Assembly (NCBI GenBank): GCA_017469785.1
Contig: JAFUFU010000001.1
Span: forward strand, 1 to 64,000
From: Treponema sp.
GTDB taxonomy: Bacteria > Spirochaetota > Spirochaetia > Treponematales > Treponemataceae
Length of the DNA: 64,000 nucleotides
Reading direction: 5' to 3'
The position numbers were made by a program, and so were the translations under genes. The first letter of the stretch is position 1; every line of letters begins with the position of its first letter. Positions 43,917 through 51,642 of the stretch are shown here, in pieces. The notes beneath the pieces are model-generated. The model had not been told where the DNA came from and searched no databases. It worked only from the letters and a program-made list of their open reading frames with translations.

Positions 43917-44100
43917 TTTTCAGTTCCTCCCACATGGCATTCATTGAGCTTCGGGCAATGTCATTTTCCATTTCTGCATAATTTTCTTCATTGCGCTTGT
44001 TTTTTAATGATTCAAGCATTTTGCCCATCAGAATTATTGTCTGTTCATAAGAAAGAGAAAGCACTTGCTCTGTAAAATCTGCATATGCGGAATCTGACAT
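43903..44100 (-). CDS. Antitoxin of a degenerate PemK/MazF pair
   Basis: A 65-residue acidic, helical protein ('LSLSYEQTIILMGKMLESLK', cited in part) with CGGAGG before its ATG. Its stop overlaps the toxin remnant start at 43916, as in intact mazEF or pemIK operons. Small helical antitoxins of this kind are often found beside MazF toxins, though the family was not identified by name. It may be retained after loss of toxin activity. A TATACT-like -10 sequence lies about 20 nt upstream. Confidence 0.65.
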   Translation of the reverse strand: MSDSAYADFTEQVLSLSYEQTIILMGKMLESLKNKRNEENYAEMENDIARSSMNAMWEELKNDTW

Positions 44101-44175
44101 ATTAATACCTCCGAATATAAGTATAGTATATTTTTTGAAAAAAGATATTTATTATGTACTAACAAATGAAACTAT

Positions 44176-45924
44176 CTACTTCCATGCCCGGCTTTCCTCT
44201 TCCTGCTGATGGTTCTCCAAAATCTCAACATAATGACTTGCATAAGCCTTTATGAGGTCATTGATAGGCGCAATGTAGAAGCTGTCGGTGTCGGCGGAGA
44301 TAATTTTTTCGGCGATTGGAGAAAGGGGAATAAACCACACTTCGCCAAGTGCCGTGTCATCGTATTTGTTGCCATTATACACGCTTTGAATTGTCATGCG
44401 GTAGGTGCCTTTAGATAGAAGACGGGGATTTTTTACTGCGTTCAAGGCAATCCAGTCATAAGAATAATAGCTTCGGCTGGCTGGGAAGATGTCTGCCATG
44501 TCAAGAGTGACAACTTTTTTTAGCGCGCTGGATGTAAGAGTCATTGAGCGGATTCTGTTGTTTGCCTCCCATGTTGAACCAACATAATCAGCCTTTACCA
44601 GAAGGGTAAAGTCATCCGCATCATTACCCCAGTTATGACCATAATCATCGTATATACTTCCAGCGAATCGTGCCAGGCCGTTTGATGCAAAAGGACCAAG
44701 AGCGGCTTTCGTAAGCGTGAATTCAATCCATTCGCCGATGCCGTCCCCCTTTGCGCCTTCCACCCATCCGTTGAAAGGGATTCCGTCAAATGATGTTTCT
44801 GCATCATAAGTTGATACACGAAGATTCTTGTCCGCGTTTTGATCGGAACCGTAAATGCCATGTCCGGCGATTTTGTAGGTGCCTTTGTAGGATGAAGAAG
44901 AGCGGACATCTTTTACAAAAATCTGACCTCCTTCGCGCTCTCCTATCTGCATGAGACCTTCGTCGTAGGAAGTTATTGCTCTAAAAAAAAGTTCTTCCTC
45001 TTTCTGTGGCTTGTAGTTTTCTGCTGCATATAGGGTGAAACCGACTCCGTCTGTTGAAAGCGTTCCCAGAGAAGTTGTTTCAAAGCCAGTCTGAGAGCCT
45101 TTTGCGGTCATCTGGCTGTCTGTAAAGACAAGGAAACTTTTCATTGCTCCCTTCCATGTGCCGCCTGTAGAAATGTCGTAGGTCAGCTCGTAGCTTGTCC
45201 CCTTGTAGTCCTTTTTCTCGGAATTGATTTTGTAGCTGACAGAAAGCTTTGACCGCGCCGACGGAGAAAAATGAAGCTCATGGTAAAAGTGGAGAACAAG
45301 GGTAAGATCATAGATTTCTTTTGAATTATGCCAGTTATATTCAAAAATGTATTCTGTGGCTTCCTCATTTTTTTCAATGCTTGTTTCAATTCCAACAGTC
45401 TGAATTGCGACTTCTTTGCCGTCCTGTTCTATTTTGCATGGGTTGAGAATGGAATTGCTGAAAGATGATTCAGAAAGCTCCGTAATGTAGGATTCCGCAG
45501 AAATCGTACGGAGTTTTTTGTCTAAAGAAAGAAGTTCGTCTTTTGAAAGTCCTTCAAAATTATCCTTTCCAAAGGCGACAGCAAGTACGGCCTCGTTTGC
45601 CCTGTAGCCATTCCTTATTGGAATGGAGGCGGAAATTGTTCCATCCTTCTGCACGCTTACTTGAGTTTTTACAACAACAGGAAAAGCGCATGGCACGGTA
45701 ACGCTTCCTCGTGTTGTGTTCACAAAGTCAAAAAGTGCGGTCACAAACCCGTCAGTCTGCTCAACTATAAGAAGCTCCCGCTCCAAAGCAATTTTATCGT
45801 TGGGTTCTTTAACATAGATGTTGCCGTAAGTCCAGTCTTCGGGCTTGTAAGAGCCTCCGTCATCTGCAAAGATTGTTGCGACTAACACTGTTAAAGAAAA
45901 TATTATAGAAAATATTTTTTTCAT
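44176..45924 (-). CDS. Large secreted protein of unknown family
   Basis: 582 residues from ATG 45924, which has TTGGAGG before it; the open frame to 45966 merely reads through the attC-like block. A signal peptide ends near 'ATIFADDGG'. The mature sequence is beta-rich with many Tyr/Trp/Asp/Gly turns and no repeats obvious by eye. The segment 'YDLTLVLHFYHELHFSPSARSKLSVSYKI' (cited as LHFYHELHFSPSAR) and 'FTLTKAALGPFASNG' gave no recognisable family. Its size is unusual for a cassette gene. Possibly an exported surface or envelope protein. Confidence 0.6.
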   Translation of the reverse strand: MKKIFSIIFSLTVLVATIFADDGGSYKPEDWTYGNIYVKEPNDKIALERELLIVEQTDGFVTALFDFVNTTRGSVTVPCAFPVVVKTQVSVQKDGTISASIPIRNGYRANEAVLAVAFGKDNFEGLSKDELLSLDKKLRTISAESYITELSESSFSNSILNPCKIEQDGKEVAIQTVGIETSIEKNEEATEYIFEYNWHNSKEIYDLTLVLHFYHELHFSPSARSKLSVSYKINSEKKDYKGTSYELTYDISTGGTWKGAMKSFLVFTDSQMTAKGSQTGFETTSLGTLSTDGVGFTLYAAENYKPQKEEELFFRAITSYDEGLMQIGEREGGQIFVKDVRSSSSYKGTYKIAGHGIYGSDQNADKNLRVSTYDAETSFDGIPFNGWVEGAKGDGIGEWIEFTLTKAALGPFASNGLARFAGSIYDDYGHNWGNDADDFTLLVKADYVGSTWEANNRIRSMTLTSSALKKVVTLDMADIFPASRSYYSYDWIALNAVKNPRLLSKGTYRMTIQSVYNGNKYDDTALGEVWFIPLSPIAEKIISADTDSFYIAPINDLIKAYASHYVEILENHQQEEESRAWK

Positions 45925-45941
45925 TTTATTTTTCCTCCAAA

Positions 45942-45983
45942 AGCGCCTCAAGTAGCGGGCGTCCACATAACTTCTTGTTATGC
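45942..45983. repeat. attC-like module
   Basis: The block AGCGCCTCAAGTAGCGGGCG precedes CACATAAC (45964-45971), then 5 nt and GTTATG (45977-45982). The inner part expected of a full attC is absent. It separates the toxin gene ending at 46015 from the secreted-protein gene. Confidence 0.55.
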
Positions 45984-46014
45984 TATTTCTTTGTACAAAA
46001 AATATTCAAATCGT

Positions 46015-46326
46015 TCACTGCAAAAGATTTTCTTCATTACGATTTGATGGTTGTATTCTTCTGACTTCCATAACATCATCTATTACAACATACCATACAG
46101 TATAATTACCGACATTAATTCTTCTATAAGGATATTTACGTTTTTTCATAAATTGCCAGACAGGAAAACTCTCACACATCGGAACTCTTTCTAAAATGGC
46201 AGTTTCAATTTTATTCAATGTATTTTCTGTGGCAATCTGATTTTGCAAAACATCCTGAATATAATTTATTATTTCAAATAAATCTTCTTTTGCGATTGGA
46301 AGGTATCGTAATTTGTATTCTTTCAT
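46015..46326 (-). CDS. ParE/RelE-family toxin
   Basis: A 103-residue toxin of the ParE/RelE superfamily: 'YLPIAKEDLFEIINYI' at the N-terminus, 'YPYRRINVGNYTVWYVV' in the middle and 'VRRIQPSNRN' at the end. Length fits. It starts one base after the Phd-type antitoxin stop. ParE toxins poison gyrase while RelE toxins cleave mRNA; the lack of RelE catalytic residues favours ParE. It is a classical integron-cassette cargo. Confidence 0.88.
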   Translation of the reverse strand: MKEYKLRYLPIAKEDLFEIINYIQDVLQNQIATENTLNKIETAILERVPMCESFPVWQFMKKRKYPYRRINVGNYTVWYVVIDDVMEVRRIQPSNRNEENLLQ

Positions 46327-46587
46327 TTATTTCCGGATTCCCCTTCGTAAATCAGAAAAAACTTCTTCATGAGAAAGCCGTTCAGATGTTTCCTCGGCCA
46401 TTATGTCAGCCTCATCCAGTTTAGCCTCAATATTGTTTGTAAGCGCATCGTACATCTGCAATGACATTAAAACCATTGAGCCGTATCCATTCTTTGTAAG
46501 AAAGACCGGGGATTTAGTTGAAATAACAACATTCTCAATTTCTGAGTATTTGTTTCTTAAATCAGAAACAGGTCTAATTTGCATCAT
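46327..46587 (-). CDS. Phd/YefM-family antitoxin
   Basis: An 86-residue antitoxin. 'RPVSDLRNKYSEIENVVISTKSPVFLTKNGYGSMVLMS' (cited as PVSDLRNKYSEIE and PVFLTKNGYGSMVLM) is the Phd/YefM signature. It resembles the 61520-61783 antitoxin in the same window. It is directly upstream of the toxin gene. Promoter and palindrome are at 46617-46645. Start is the first of two consecutive ATGs. Confidence 0.9.
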   Translation of the reverse strand: MMQIRPVSDLRNKYSEIENVVISTKSPVFLTKNGYGSMVLMSLQMYDALTNNIEAKLDEADIMAEETSERLSHEEVFSDLRRGIRK

Positions 46588-46616
46588 ACAGTGCCTCTTA
46601 TCATCAAACTATCAAT

Positions 46617-46645
46617 ATAATATCATAAAAATGTCATTTTTGACA
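46617..46645 (-). promoter_or_regulatory. Promoter/operator of Phd-ParE pair
   Basis: On the minus strand TTGTCA (46645-46640) and TATTAT (46622-46617) with 17-nt spacing. A palindrome TGTCA-TTTT-TGACA at 46631-46644 overlaps the -35 region. Confidence 0.5.
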
Positions 46646-46755
46646 ATTCATCAGGTTGCAGAATACAAGACAAATAAGCTTGAAAAACTTCTAAAAATCA
46701 CTGGTCGTTTCCATTTTGATAAGGTGTTCCGGGTAAATTTCATTTGCATAATAAT

Positions 46756-46878
46756 TCAACATATAAATTCTTTATCTTTGCGATATAAAACTACAACTAA
46801 ATTATTATAACGTAGAACCTCTTTTACCTCTTCAAGAAATTCGACTTGCTTATCACCCACCTTCAAAAATTTAGACAT
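46756..46878 (-). CDS. Small ORF, possibly a frameshifted cassette gene
   Basis: A 40-residue frame starting 'MSKFLKVGDKQVEFLEEV' with GGGAGA upstream, located right after the attC-like site at 46963-47027 where a cassette gene should begin. A shift of frame at its end would continue into 'NYYANEIYPEHLIKME', so the original protein was probably about 65 residues. Family unknown. Nothing else is visible in 46588-46755 apart from the promoter at 46617-46645. Confidence 0.4.
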   Translation of the reverse strand: MSKFLKVGDKQVEFLEEVKEVLRYNNLVVVLYRKDKEFIC

Positions 46879-46943
46879 TGATGACGATCTCCCGAGTCAT
46901 TACACCTGTAATATCAAAAAAACATATATTTAATTGATATAAC

Positions 46944-47027
46944 CACGCCAGTGGCGTGTGAGCATATCAACTGTTTAAACGGTGGCACGGCTCGACCGCA
47001 ACATCCGCTTTGAAGCTTTGTTATGTG
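46944..47027. repeat. attC-like recombination site
   Basis: Read on the minus strand, ACATAACAAAGCTTCAAAGC (47026-47007) opens the site and GTTTAAACAGTTGATATGC (46981-46963) closes it. The order R''-L''-stem-L'-R' resembles classical attC sites. A further small palindrome, CACGCCAGTGGCGTG (46944-46958), lies just inside the next cassette. It directly follows the MazF gene. Confidence 0.6.
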
Positions 47028-47033
47028 ATTTTT

Positions 47034-47372
47034 TTACTCAATCATCAATTTTATATTATCAACAACATAATTAATTTCCTCTTCTGTCGCTTTTTCTATA
47101 AAATCACAGTTTCTTTGTCTATAATCAAGATTTTTTACCTGATCACTTAAAATACAACCGTTGATAGAATGATTTTCCAGTACAATTTCAAAAGGATAAC
47201 CTTTGATATGGCTTGTGACAGGACAGAACAAAGCAAGACCGATTTTCTGATTGTACTTTTTCTGAGAAATACAAATTGCAGGACGGCGTCCTTTTTGTTC
47301 ATGACCTGCCTGAGGATTAAAATCAAGCCAGACTAAATCGCCTTTTTCGGGAACATAAGTTGAATTTACCAT
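47034..47372 (-). CDS. mazF: MazF-family endoribonuclease toxin
   Basis: A 112-residue MazF toxin. 'YVPEKGDLVWLDFNPQAGHEQKGRRPAICIS' (cited as GDLVWLDFNPQAGHEQKGRRP) is the signature, with 'CPVTSHIKGYPFEI' and 'ILSDQVKNLDY' following. MazF cleaves single-stranded RNA at short motifs. It overlaps the antitoxin gene by 7 bases and is the downstream gene of the pair. All core segments are intact. It lies between an attC-like site and its own promoter. Confidence 0.93.
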   Translation of the reverse strand: MVNSTYVPEKGDLVWLDFNPQAGHEQKGRRPAICISQKKYNQKIGLALFCPVTSHIKGYPFEIVLENHSINGCILSDQVKNLDYRQRNCDFIEKATEEEINYVVDNIKLMIE

Positions 47373-47599
47373 TCTTCATTACCCACCGAACTGCCAGTTG
47401 ATATTTCCGAATGAAGGTTTTCTGGAGTAACCATAGCCAGCATGTCATCAAGAGTCTTTTTCTGCGGAAGAATAACGATCTTTCCTTTTTCTGCAATAAC
47501 TTCAATTTTGCTTCCGTTTTTTACGTTGTTATCTTTTGCCCAAAGAGAAGGAATCCTAAATCCGAGGCTGTTGCCCCATTTCTGAACTACTGCCTGCAT
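47366..47599 (-). CDS. mazE: MazE-family antitoxin (AbrB-like)
   Basis: A 77-residue antitoxin with an AbrB/SpoVT-type fold: 'VQKWGNSLGFRIP' and 'GSKIEVIAEKGKIVI'. The C-terminal tail would bind MazF. GGAGG precedes the ATG. Promoter and a 6-3-6 palindrome at 47620-47649 fit autoregulation. Confidence 0.92.
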   Translation of the reverse strand: MQAVVQKWGNSLGFRIPSLWAKDNNVKNGSKIEVIAEKGKIVILPQKKTLDDMLAMVTPENLHSEISTGSSVGNEEW

Positions 47600-47619
47600 A
47601 ATGTACCTCCATATGCAAA

Positions 47620-47649
47620 AGTATATACATTGTATATCTTTATTGTCAA
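47620..47649 (-). promoter_or_regulatory. Promoter/operator of mazEF
   Basis: On the minus strand TTGACA (47649-47644), 18 nt, TATACT (47625-47620). ATATAC-ATT-GTATAT (47623-47637) is a perfect palindrome over the -10 region, a likely MazEF binding site. Confidence 0.65.
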
Positions 47650-47661
47650 GTAAAAATTTAT

Positions 47662-47717
47662 AAAAAAAGGCGAGCTTGACTCGCCATGCTTAAAATCAGG
47701 ACTGTCCTGATTTTTTT
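47662..47717. terminator. Two adjacent intrinsic terminator hairpins
   Basis: On minus, GGCGAG-TCAAG-CTCGCC followed by seven T (47685-47662) would end the small lipoprotein gene. Beside it AAATCAGGAC-T-GTCCTGATTT (47693-47713) plus a T-run serves the plus strand. Confidence 0.75.
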
Positions 47718-47723
47718 ATTTTG

Positions 47724-48128
47724 TTACATACATCCAAGCTTTTTTATCATTTCCATATATAGTCTCAAAAAATGCAATGTCATTTCCGACTTTTTTAGTA
47801 AGTCGATTTCATTTGATACTTCATAATTTGAAAAGCCTTTTGATAATAAAAACTCTCTGATTTCTTCAATCGTTATTCCAGTTTTGATTTCATGGTCAGA
47901 TAAGGTATTGTTATATAAATACAATCTTAAAGATGCCACATTTGAATAAGTAAAATCACTCCAGTAAGAAATCTTATTCATAGCCGTATTATAAGTTGAA
48001 TTTGATATTACTCCTACTTCTGCTTTGTAGGTAGTATAATCATCATCTGACGAACTGTCGCTACAACCTATAAAACTTAAACTTGCAATCCAAATAACAG
48101 CAAATAAAGTGAAAAGCTTCCTTTTCAT
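47724..48128 (-). CDS. Small lipoprotein, cassette-borne
   Basis: 134 residues from ATG 48128 with TTTGGAGG upstream; the longer frame to 48206 only reads the attC-like block. Lipobox 'SFIGCSD'. Mature sequence includes 'IREFLLSKGFSNYEVSNEI' and 'LYNNTLSDHEI'. It appears paralogous to the 38948-39343 lipoprotein. Function unknown. It is the single gene of its cassette, followed by terminators and the mazEF promoter. Confidence 0.65.
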   Translation of the reverse strand: MKRKLFTLFAVIWIASLSFIGCSDSSSDDDYTTYKAEVGVISNSTYNTAMNKISYWSDFTYSNVASLRLYLYNNTLSDHEIKTGITIEEIREFLLSKGFSNYEVSNEIDLLKKSEMTLHFLRLYMEMIKKLGCM

Positions 48129-48181
48129 AAAATCCTCCAAACTTTTGAAAAAATTTGTTTGAGGACTTTTCTTGTAACACA

Positions 48182-48260
48182 AGCGCCTCAAGTAGCGGGC
48201 GCCCACATAACAATGAGTTAAACCGCACGCGGCTTGACCTTTGCGATTTTTATACCTAAC
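48182..48260. repeat. attC-like recombination site with adjoining repeated block
   Basis: The block AGCGCCTCAAGTAGCGGGCGCC lies at 48182-48203 and CACATAAC at 48204-48211. Beyond it, GAGTTAAACCGCACGCGGCTTGACC continues with inverted GTTAAACCGC / GCGGCTTGAC halves, the L''/L' of an attC. The outer left repeat is degenerate (CCTAACAT at 48255). The shared 'AACAATGAGTTAAACCGCAC' string is identical in the site at 49073-49135. Confidence 0.6.
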
Positions 48261-48354
48261 ATAATGGACATATACCTTTCTGTTCTTCGTATTTTTTACG
48301 TTTCATTTTGTCATCAAATTCACGCAGGCTTAAATGACTTTCTTTTCTATCGCA
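48256..48354 (-). pseudogene. HNH endonuclease fragment
   Basis: A minus-strand frame without a start encodes 32 residues ending 'KYEEQKGICPLC' and a TAG. The segment 'LREFDDKMKRKKYEEQKGIC' (cited in part) matches the region just before the zinc-binding CxxC of HNH nucleases. It stops at the Cys pair, at the attC-like site. It follows the methyltransferase gene in the same direction and is likely a cassette truncated by recombination. Confidence 0.5.
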
Positions 48355-48359
48355 TCAAT

Positions 48360-49034
48360 TTATTTTATCGATACTATTACACCGAATTTTCCTTTTGAAT
48401 ATATGCACTCCACATTCCTAAAACCAGCGTCTTTCAGCCATTGGATTTCCTGGTTGATTGAAATTTCGCGGTCCAATTTTTTTCTTTCAAGCCATCGCTC
48501 ATACTCTATTGCTGATATTCCCGATTTTTTGATTTCATCTATCCAATATTCCTCAATTTTTTCGTTAATGACCGGACTGTCAGAGCAAAACTGGTCATAA
48601 TTGACAAAAAGCCTGCCGTCCTCAAGAGATTCATAAACTTTCTTGAAAAGTCTTTTCTTGCTGTTAGCTTCAAGATGGTGAATTGAGAGAGCTGAAATAA
48701 TCATGTCGGGATTGCCTTCTGGCATTGATTCCGAATAATCCAGAACTTTGTATTTTATATTCTCGATTCCTGAAAACCTTTTTTTTGCGACATCAAGCAT
48801 TTCCTCGGCAATGTCTATCAGCACATACTCTGATTTTGGAAAATGCTTGTACCAAAAAGAAGGAAGCAGACCGGTTCCAGAGCCAAGGTCATAGATAAGT
48901 TTCGGATCATATTTCAATGTCCTGGCGATAAAATCTGTGCTTGAAATGTAATAATCGTCAAAACATGATATAAACTTCTTTCGATTTTCATCATAGCTAT
49001 TTGCAACCAAATTGAACTGTTCTTGAATATCCAT
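48360..49034 (-). CDS. Class I SAM-dependent methyltransferase
   Basis: A 224-residue methyltransferase. Motif I is 'IYDLGSGTGLLPSF' (about residues 47-60), then 'YVLIDIAEEML', 'VLDYSESMP' and 'MIISALSIHHLEA'. Substrate cannot be told; small-molecule methyltransferases of this fold are frequent cassette cargo. It starts 38 nt after the attC-like site at 49073-49135. The ATG is the first in frame. Confidence 0.85.
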   Translation of the reverse strand: MDIQEQFNLVANSYDENRKKFISCFDDYYISSTDFIARTLKYDPKLIYDLGSGTGLLPSFWYKHFPKSEYVLIDIAEEMLDVAKKRFSGIENIKYKVLDYSESMPEGNPDMIISALSIHHLEANSKKRLFKKVYESLEDGRLFVNYDQFCSDSPVINEKIEEYWIDEIKKSGISAIEYERWLERKKLDREISINQEIQWLKDAGFRNVECIYSKGKFGVIVSIK

Positions 49035-49072
49035 TTTTTCTTCCTATTCTGACCATGCCAGTGTGCCTGTCG

Positions 49073-49135
49073 CCATAACAATGAGTTAAACCGCACAGGC
49101 CTTGAGCCTGTGTCGGCTTTGAACTTTTGTTATGT
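49073..49135. repeat. Complete attC-like recombination site
   Basis: On the minus strand it reads ACATAAC AAAAGTTCAAAGCCGAC, a stem ACAGGC-(TCAAG)-GCCTGT, then GCGGTTTAAC TCATTGTTATGG. This has the order and even the local bases of the aadA-type attC (TAACAAnnnGTTCAAgCCGAC ... CGGnTTAACTCAnnnGTTA). Outer ends are ATAAC/GTTAT. It lies two bases after the stop of the 49137 gene. Confidence 0.75.
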
Positions 49136-49136
49136 G

Positions 49137-49628
49137 TTATTTCTTATGTGGCCCGATAAACTTATCCCCATTAAAATGAATCATGTGAGTAGGATTATCA
49201 GCAATCCACGCTTCTGTTTCCCAAGCAATTTCTTGAGCATAATGTGTAAAAGTTTTCTTATCGGGAAAAGCGGAAATATAAACTTTATCTGCATTTATAT
49301 TTCCAAATAATTCTTCTAGTTCTATGTATCTTTTACTATCAACCGGTCCATGTGAAGTTACAGATTCCACAAGAACTAGCCATTTTTTATCCTCAACATA
49401 CAAAATTACATCAGGCATCTTTCCATGCTGCTGAACATTGAACAAAAGATTTCCTGCAAGTTCTTGGTCGTAATAGCCCCATTTTTCTCCTGTATCGCCA
49501 ACATAAATTAGTGTACTGTTAGGCAAAAATCTTGGAGCCATTTGTTCTATAATATTGCGAATTAATTCACTGTGTTTTCCCGGAGAAATCTGAATATGAT
49601 GCCCTTCTTTAATTTTTACGGAAACCAA
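49137..49628 (-). CDS. Second BsuBI/PstI-like endonuclease catalytic domain
   Basis: A 163-residue protein that corresponds only to the C-terminal catalytic domain of BsuBI/PstI-type enzymes. 'MPDVILYVEDKKWLVLVES' carries the PD...E core, and 'EIAWETEAWIADNPTHMIHFNGDKF' (cited as AWETEAWIADNPTHMIHF) matches the 49631-50680 enzyme. It starts at TTG 49628, one base after that gene's stop, without a clear ribosome binding site. It may be a separate subunit, a decayed duplicate, or a modifier. An attC-like site follows its stop. Confidence 0.75.
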   Translation of the reverse strand: MVSVKIKEGHHIQISPGKHSELIRNIIEQMAPRFLPNSTLIYVGDTGEKWGYYDQELAGNLLFNVQQHGKMPDVILYVEDKKWLVLVESVTSHGPVDSKRYIELEELFGNINADKVYISAFPDKKTFTHYAQEIAWETEAWIADNPTHMIHFNGDKFIGPHKK

Positions 49629-49630
49629 AT

Positions 49631-50680
49631 TCAGCTATCTTCCCCCATCGGTCCTAAGAATTTAACTCCATCGCGATGCTGCATGTGGTCTGGTTCAGTT
49701 GCTATCCAAATTTCAGTTTCCCATGCAAGTTCTTCCGTGCATTTGTGATATGAACTGACATTTTCAAAAGCAGTTACGAAAATTCCTTTCTTTGAGCTTT
49801 CACCCATTATTTTTTGGAGTTCCAGTTTTCTTGTTGGAGTTATTGGATTTGATGTATGATATGCTTCAATCATATATACCCAATCTTTCTCTGGAGAATA
49901 GGCAACGACATCTGGAAGTTTTGACTGTTTTAAATCAGAGAATCCCAGTTCTTGTAATTTCTGCTCTTCAAAAATAAGACCGTATTTGTTGTCTGAATCT
50001 CCGCAATATAGAAGTTGTGCTCCATATCCGAACCGAGACAAAAATTCCTCGATTATCGCTTTTTGAATTGCGTTGTGTTCACCATCTTTCAGTTCGATTT
50101 CTTTTCCATCTGGTGTGGTTACTTTTATTTTAGGAAGATTTCTCTTTTGACTGATTTTCTCTTCATAAGTCGGGTGAGATGAATTGAATACCTCAACTTG
50201 TTTGAACCAGTCACTTTGACCATAATTCTTGATAATTCGTGAATATTCTGCACTGATTTTATAACCACGGGTAGGATTACTTGTATTTGCCATCGGCTTT
50301 GATTTTATCACGATATCAGCGAGAAGCAGGAACTTCAAATCATCTCGAAGCACATAATCATAAGAACCTCGGCTTATGTTATCCTCAAGATTATTGTTGT
50401 CAAAATCTATGATTTCCTTTGTTGTTACGGAGTAATCAGAATTGGAATCCTTTATTTTTTTCCATTCATTTGATGATTTCACATTGCCTACGGCAAGAAA
50501 AGCCATGCCCATTTTTTCTCTTTTGCGTTCCGTTATTTCATCTATTGGAATGCCAAGACAGATCAGAATCTGTAGAGATTCCTTTATCAGCTTTTGAATT
50601 TTAGGACTCTTTCCTGCAAAAGTTTTTGGACAATCAAGTTCGGGGAGATTATTGTAGTTATCATATTTCATTTCAGGCAT
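49631..50680 (-). CDS. BsuBI/PstI-family type II restriction endonuclease
   Basis: A 349-residue restriction enzyme. The N-terminal part (about 1-180) has helical specificity-domain character, including 'QILICLGIPIDE'. The C-terminal catalytic domain holds 'LPDVVAYSPEKDWVYMIEA' (PD...E) and 'LAWETEIWIATEPDHMQHRDG' (cited in part). BsuBI and PstI cut CTGCAG, but specificity here is not assured. It overlaps the C5 methylase stop by 8 bases, showing coupling. Family identity is strong. Confidence 0.85.
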   Translation of the reverse strand: MPEMKYDNYNNLPELDCPKTFAGKSPKIQKLIKESLQILICLGIPIDEITERKREKMGMAFLAVGNVKSSNEWKKIKDSNSDYSVTTKEIIDFDNNNLEDNISRGSYDYVLRDDLKFLLLADIVIKSKPMANTSNPTRGYKISAEYSRIIKNYGQSDWFKQVEVFNSSHPTYEEKISQKRNLPKIKVTTPDGKEIELKDGEHNAIQKAIIEEFLSRFGYGAQLLYCGDSDNKYGLIFEEQKLQELGFSDLKQSKLPDVVAYSPEKDWVYMIEAYHTSNPITPTRKLELQKIMGESSKKGIFVTAFENVSSYHKCTEELAWETEIWIATEPDHMQHRDGVKFLGPMGEDS

Positions 50681-51629
50681 TTTCCTTCAAATACTGTGAA
50701 ATTGCTATTGCCATTTGGTATGCAAACAAAGGAGGTACTGCATTTCCAATCTGTGTAAACTGACTTTCTAGGCTACCAGAAAACTCAAACCAATCAGGGA
50801 AAGCTTGCAAACGAGCAGCTTCACGAACGGTTATTCGGCGTCTGCGCCCATCTGGAAGTTTTATCCGATGCATATCACTTGTAGCCCCTGCAAGATTCCT
50901 ACAGGTCAGTGTACGCGCAGGTTTATCCAAATGCAGGTCACGCGGATTTTTGCACTTTGAGGCTTTCTCATATTTTGAAATGTAAATATCTTGCTCAGGT
51001 GTTAGAAAAATTGCATCTTCAGGAATCTGCGTCGCAAGTTCACCGAGTGCTTCTCCTGCCGTGATTTTTATACCGTTTGGCTCTGGAAACTGGAAACCTC
51101 CATGGTGTCCCACAATTACAAGACGTTCCCTGTTCTGGGGGATTCCATACTGAACAAGTTGAACTACATGAGGTTCGACAACATATCCTAGGGATTGCAA
51201 TTCTGCAAGGATAGAGGCGTAATACTCTTCATTTTGCTCAGGCAAACCTTTTACATTCTCACACATCCATATTTTGGGGTTTATTCTTCTGATTGCAGAA
51301 ATAAAGGCTGGAAAGCCATTCCTTTCGTCCTCTTTTCCTGTCTGCTTTCCCCTACGGCTAAAGGGCTGGCATGGCGGTCCGCCTATAACAATCTGGGCTT
51401 TAGGAAAATCAGTTTCGGTTGTAATCGTCAAATTATTGCAATCGGAATGAAGATTTTTTTTATATGTATTGCAACAATCAAGAACCTTTTCGTAACCGAT
51501 TGTTTTTATTCCAGCCGCTTCAAAGCCAAGTGAAAGACCACCGCAACCAGCAAATAAATCTATCGCAGTAAAATCAAATTTTTGAGGCATAAAAATAGTT
51601 TTATTCAAATTTTCTATATAGTTAGCCAT
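50673..51629 (-). CDS. DNA (cytosine-5) methyltransferase
   Basis: A 318-residue C5 methyltransferase: motif I 'AIDLFAGCGGLSLGFEAAG' (cited in part, about 22-40), catalytic 'GGPPCQPFSRRG' with Cys near 87, 'CENVKGLPEQN', 'ERLVIVGHH', and motif X 'FTQIGNAVPPLFA'. A TRD of about 100 residues lies between. GAGGAG precedes the ATG. It should methylate the recognition site of the companion enzyme. BsuBI/PstI systems normally use an N6-adenine methylase, so this pairing is unusual. Confidence 0.92.
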   Translation of the reverse strand: MANYIENLNKTIFMPQKFDFTAIDLFAGCGGLSLGFEAAGIKTIGYEKVLDCCNTYKKNLHSDCNNLTITTETDFPKAQIVIGGPPCQPFSRRGKQTGKEDERNGFPAFISAIRRINPKIWMCENVKGLPEQNEEYYASILAELQSLGYVVEPHVVQLVQYGIPQNRERLVIVGHHGGFQFPEPNGIKITAGEALGELATQIPEDAIFLTPEQDIYISKYEKASKCKNPRDLHLDKPARTLTCRNLAGATSDMHRIKLPDGRRRRITVREAARLQAFPDWFEFSGSLESQFTQIGNAVPPLFAYQMAIAISQYLKENA

Positions 51630-51642
51630 TATATGTTTCTCC

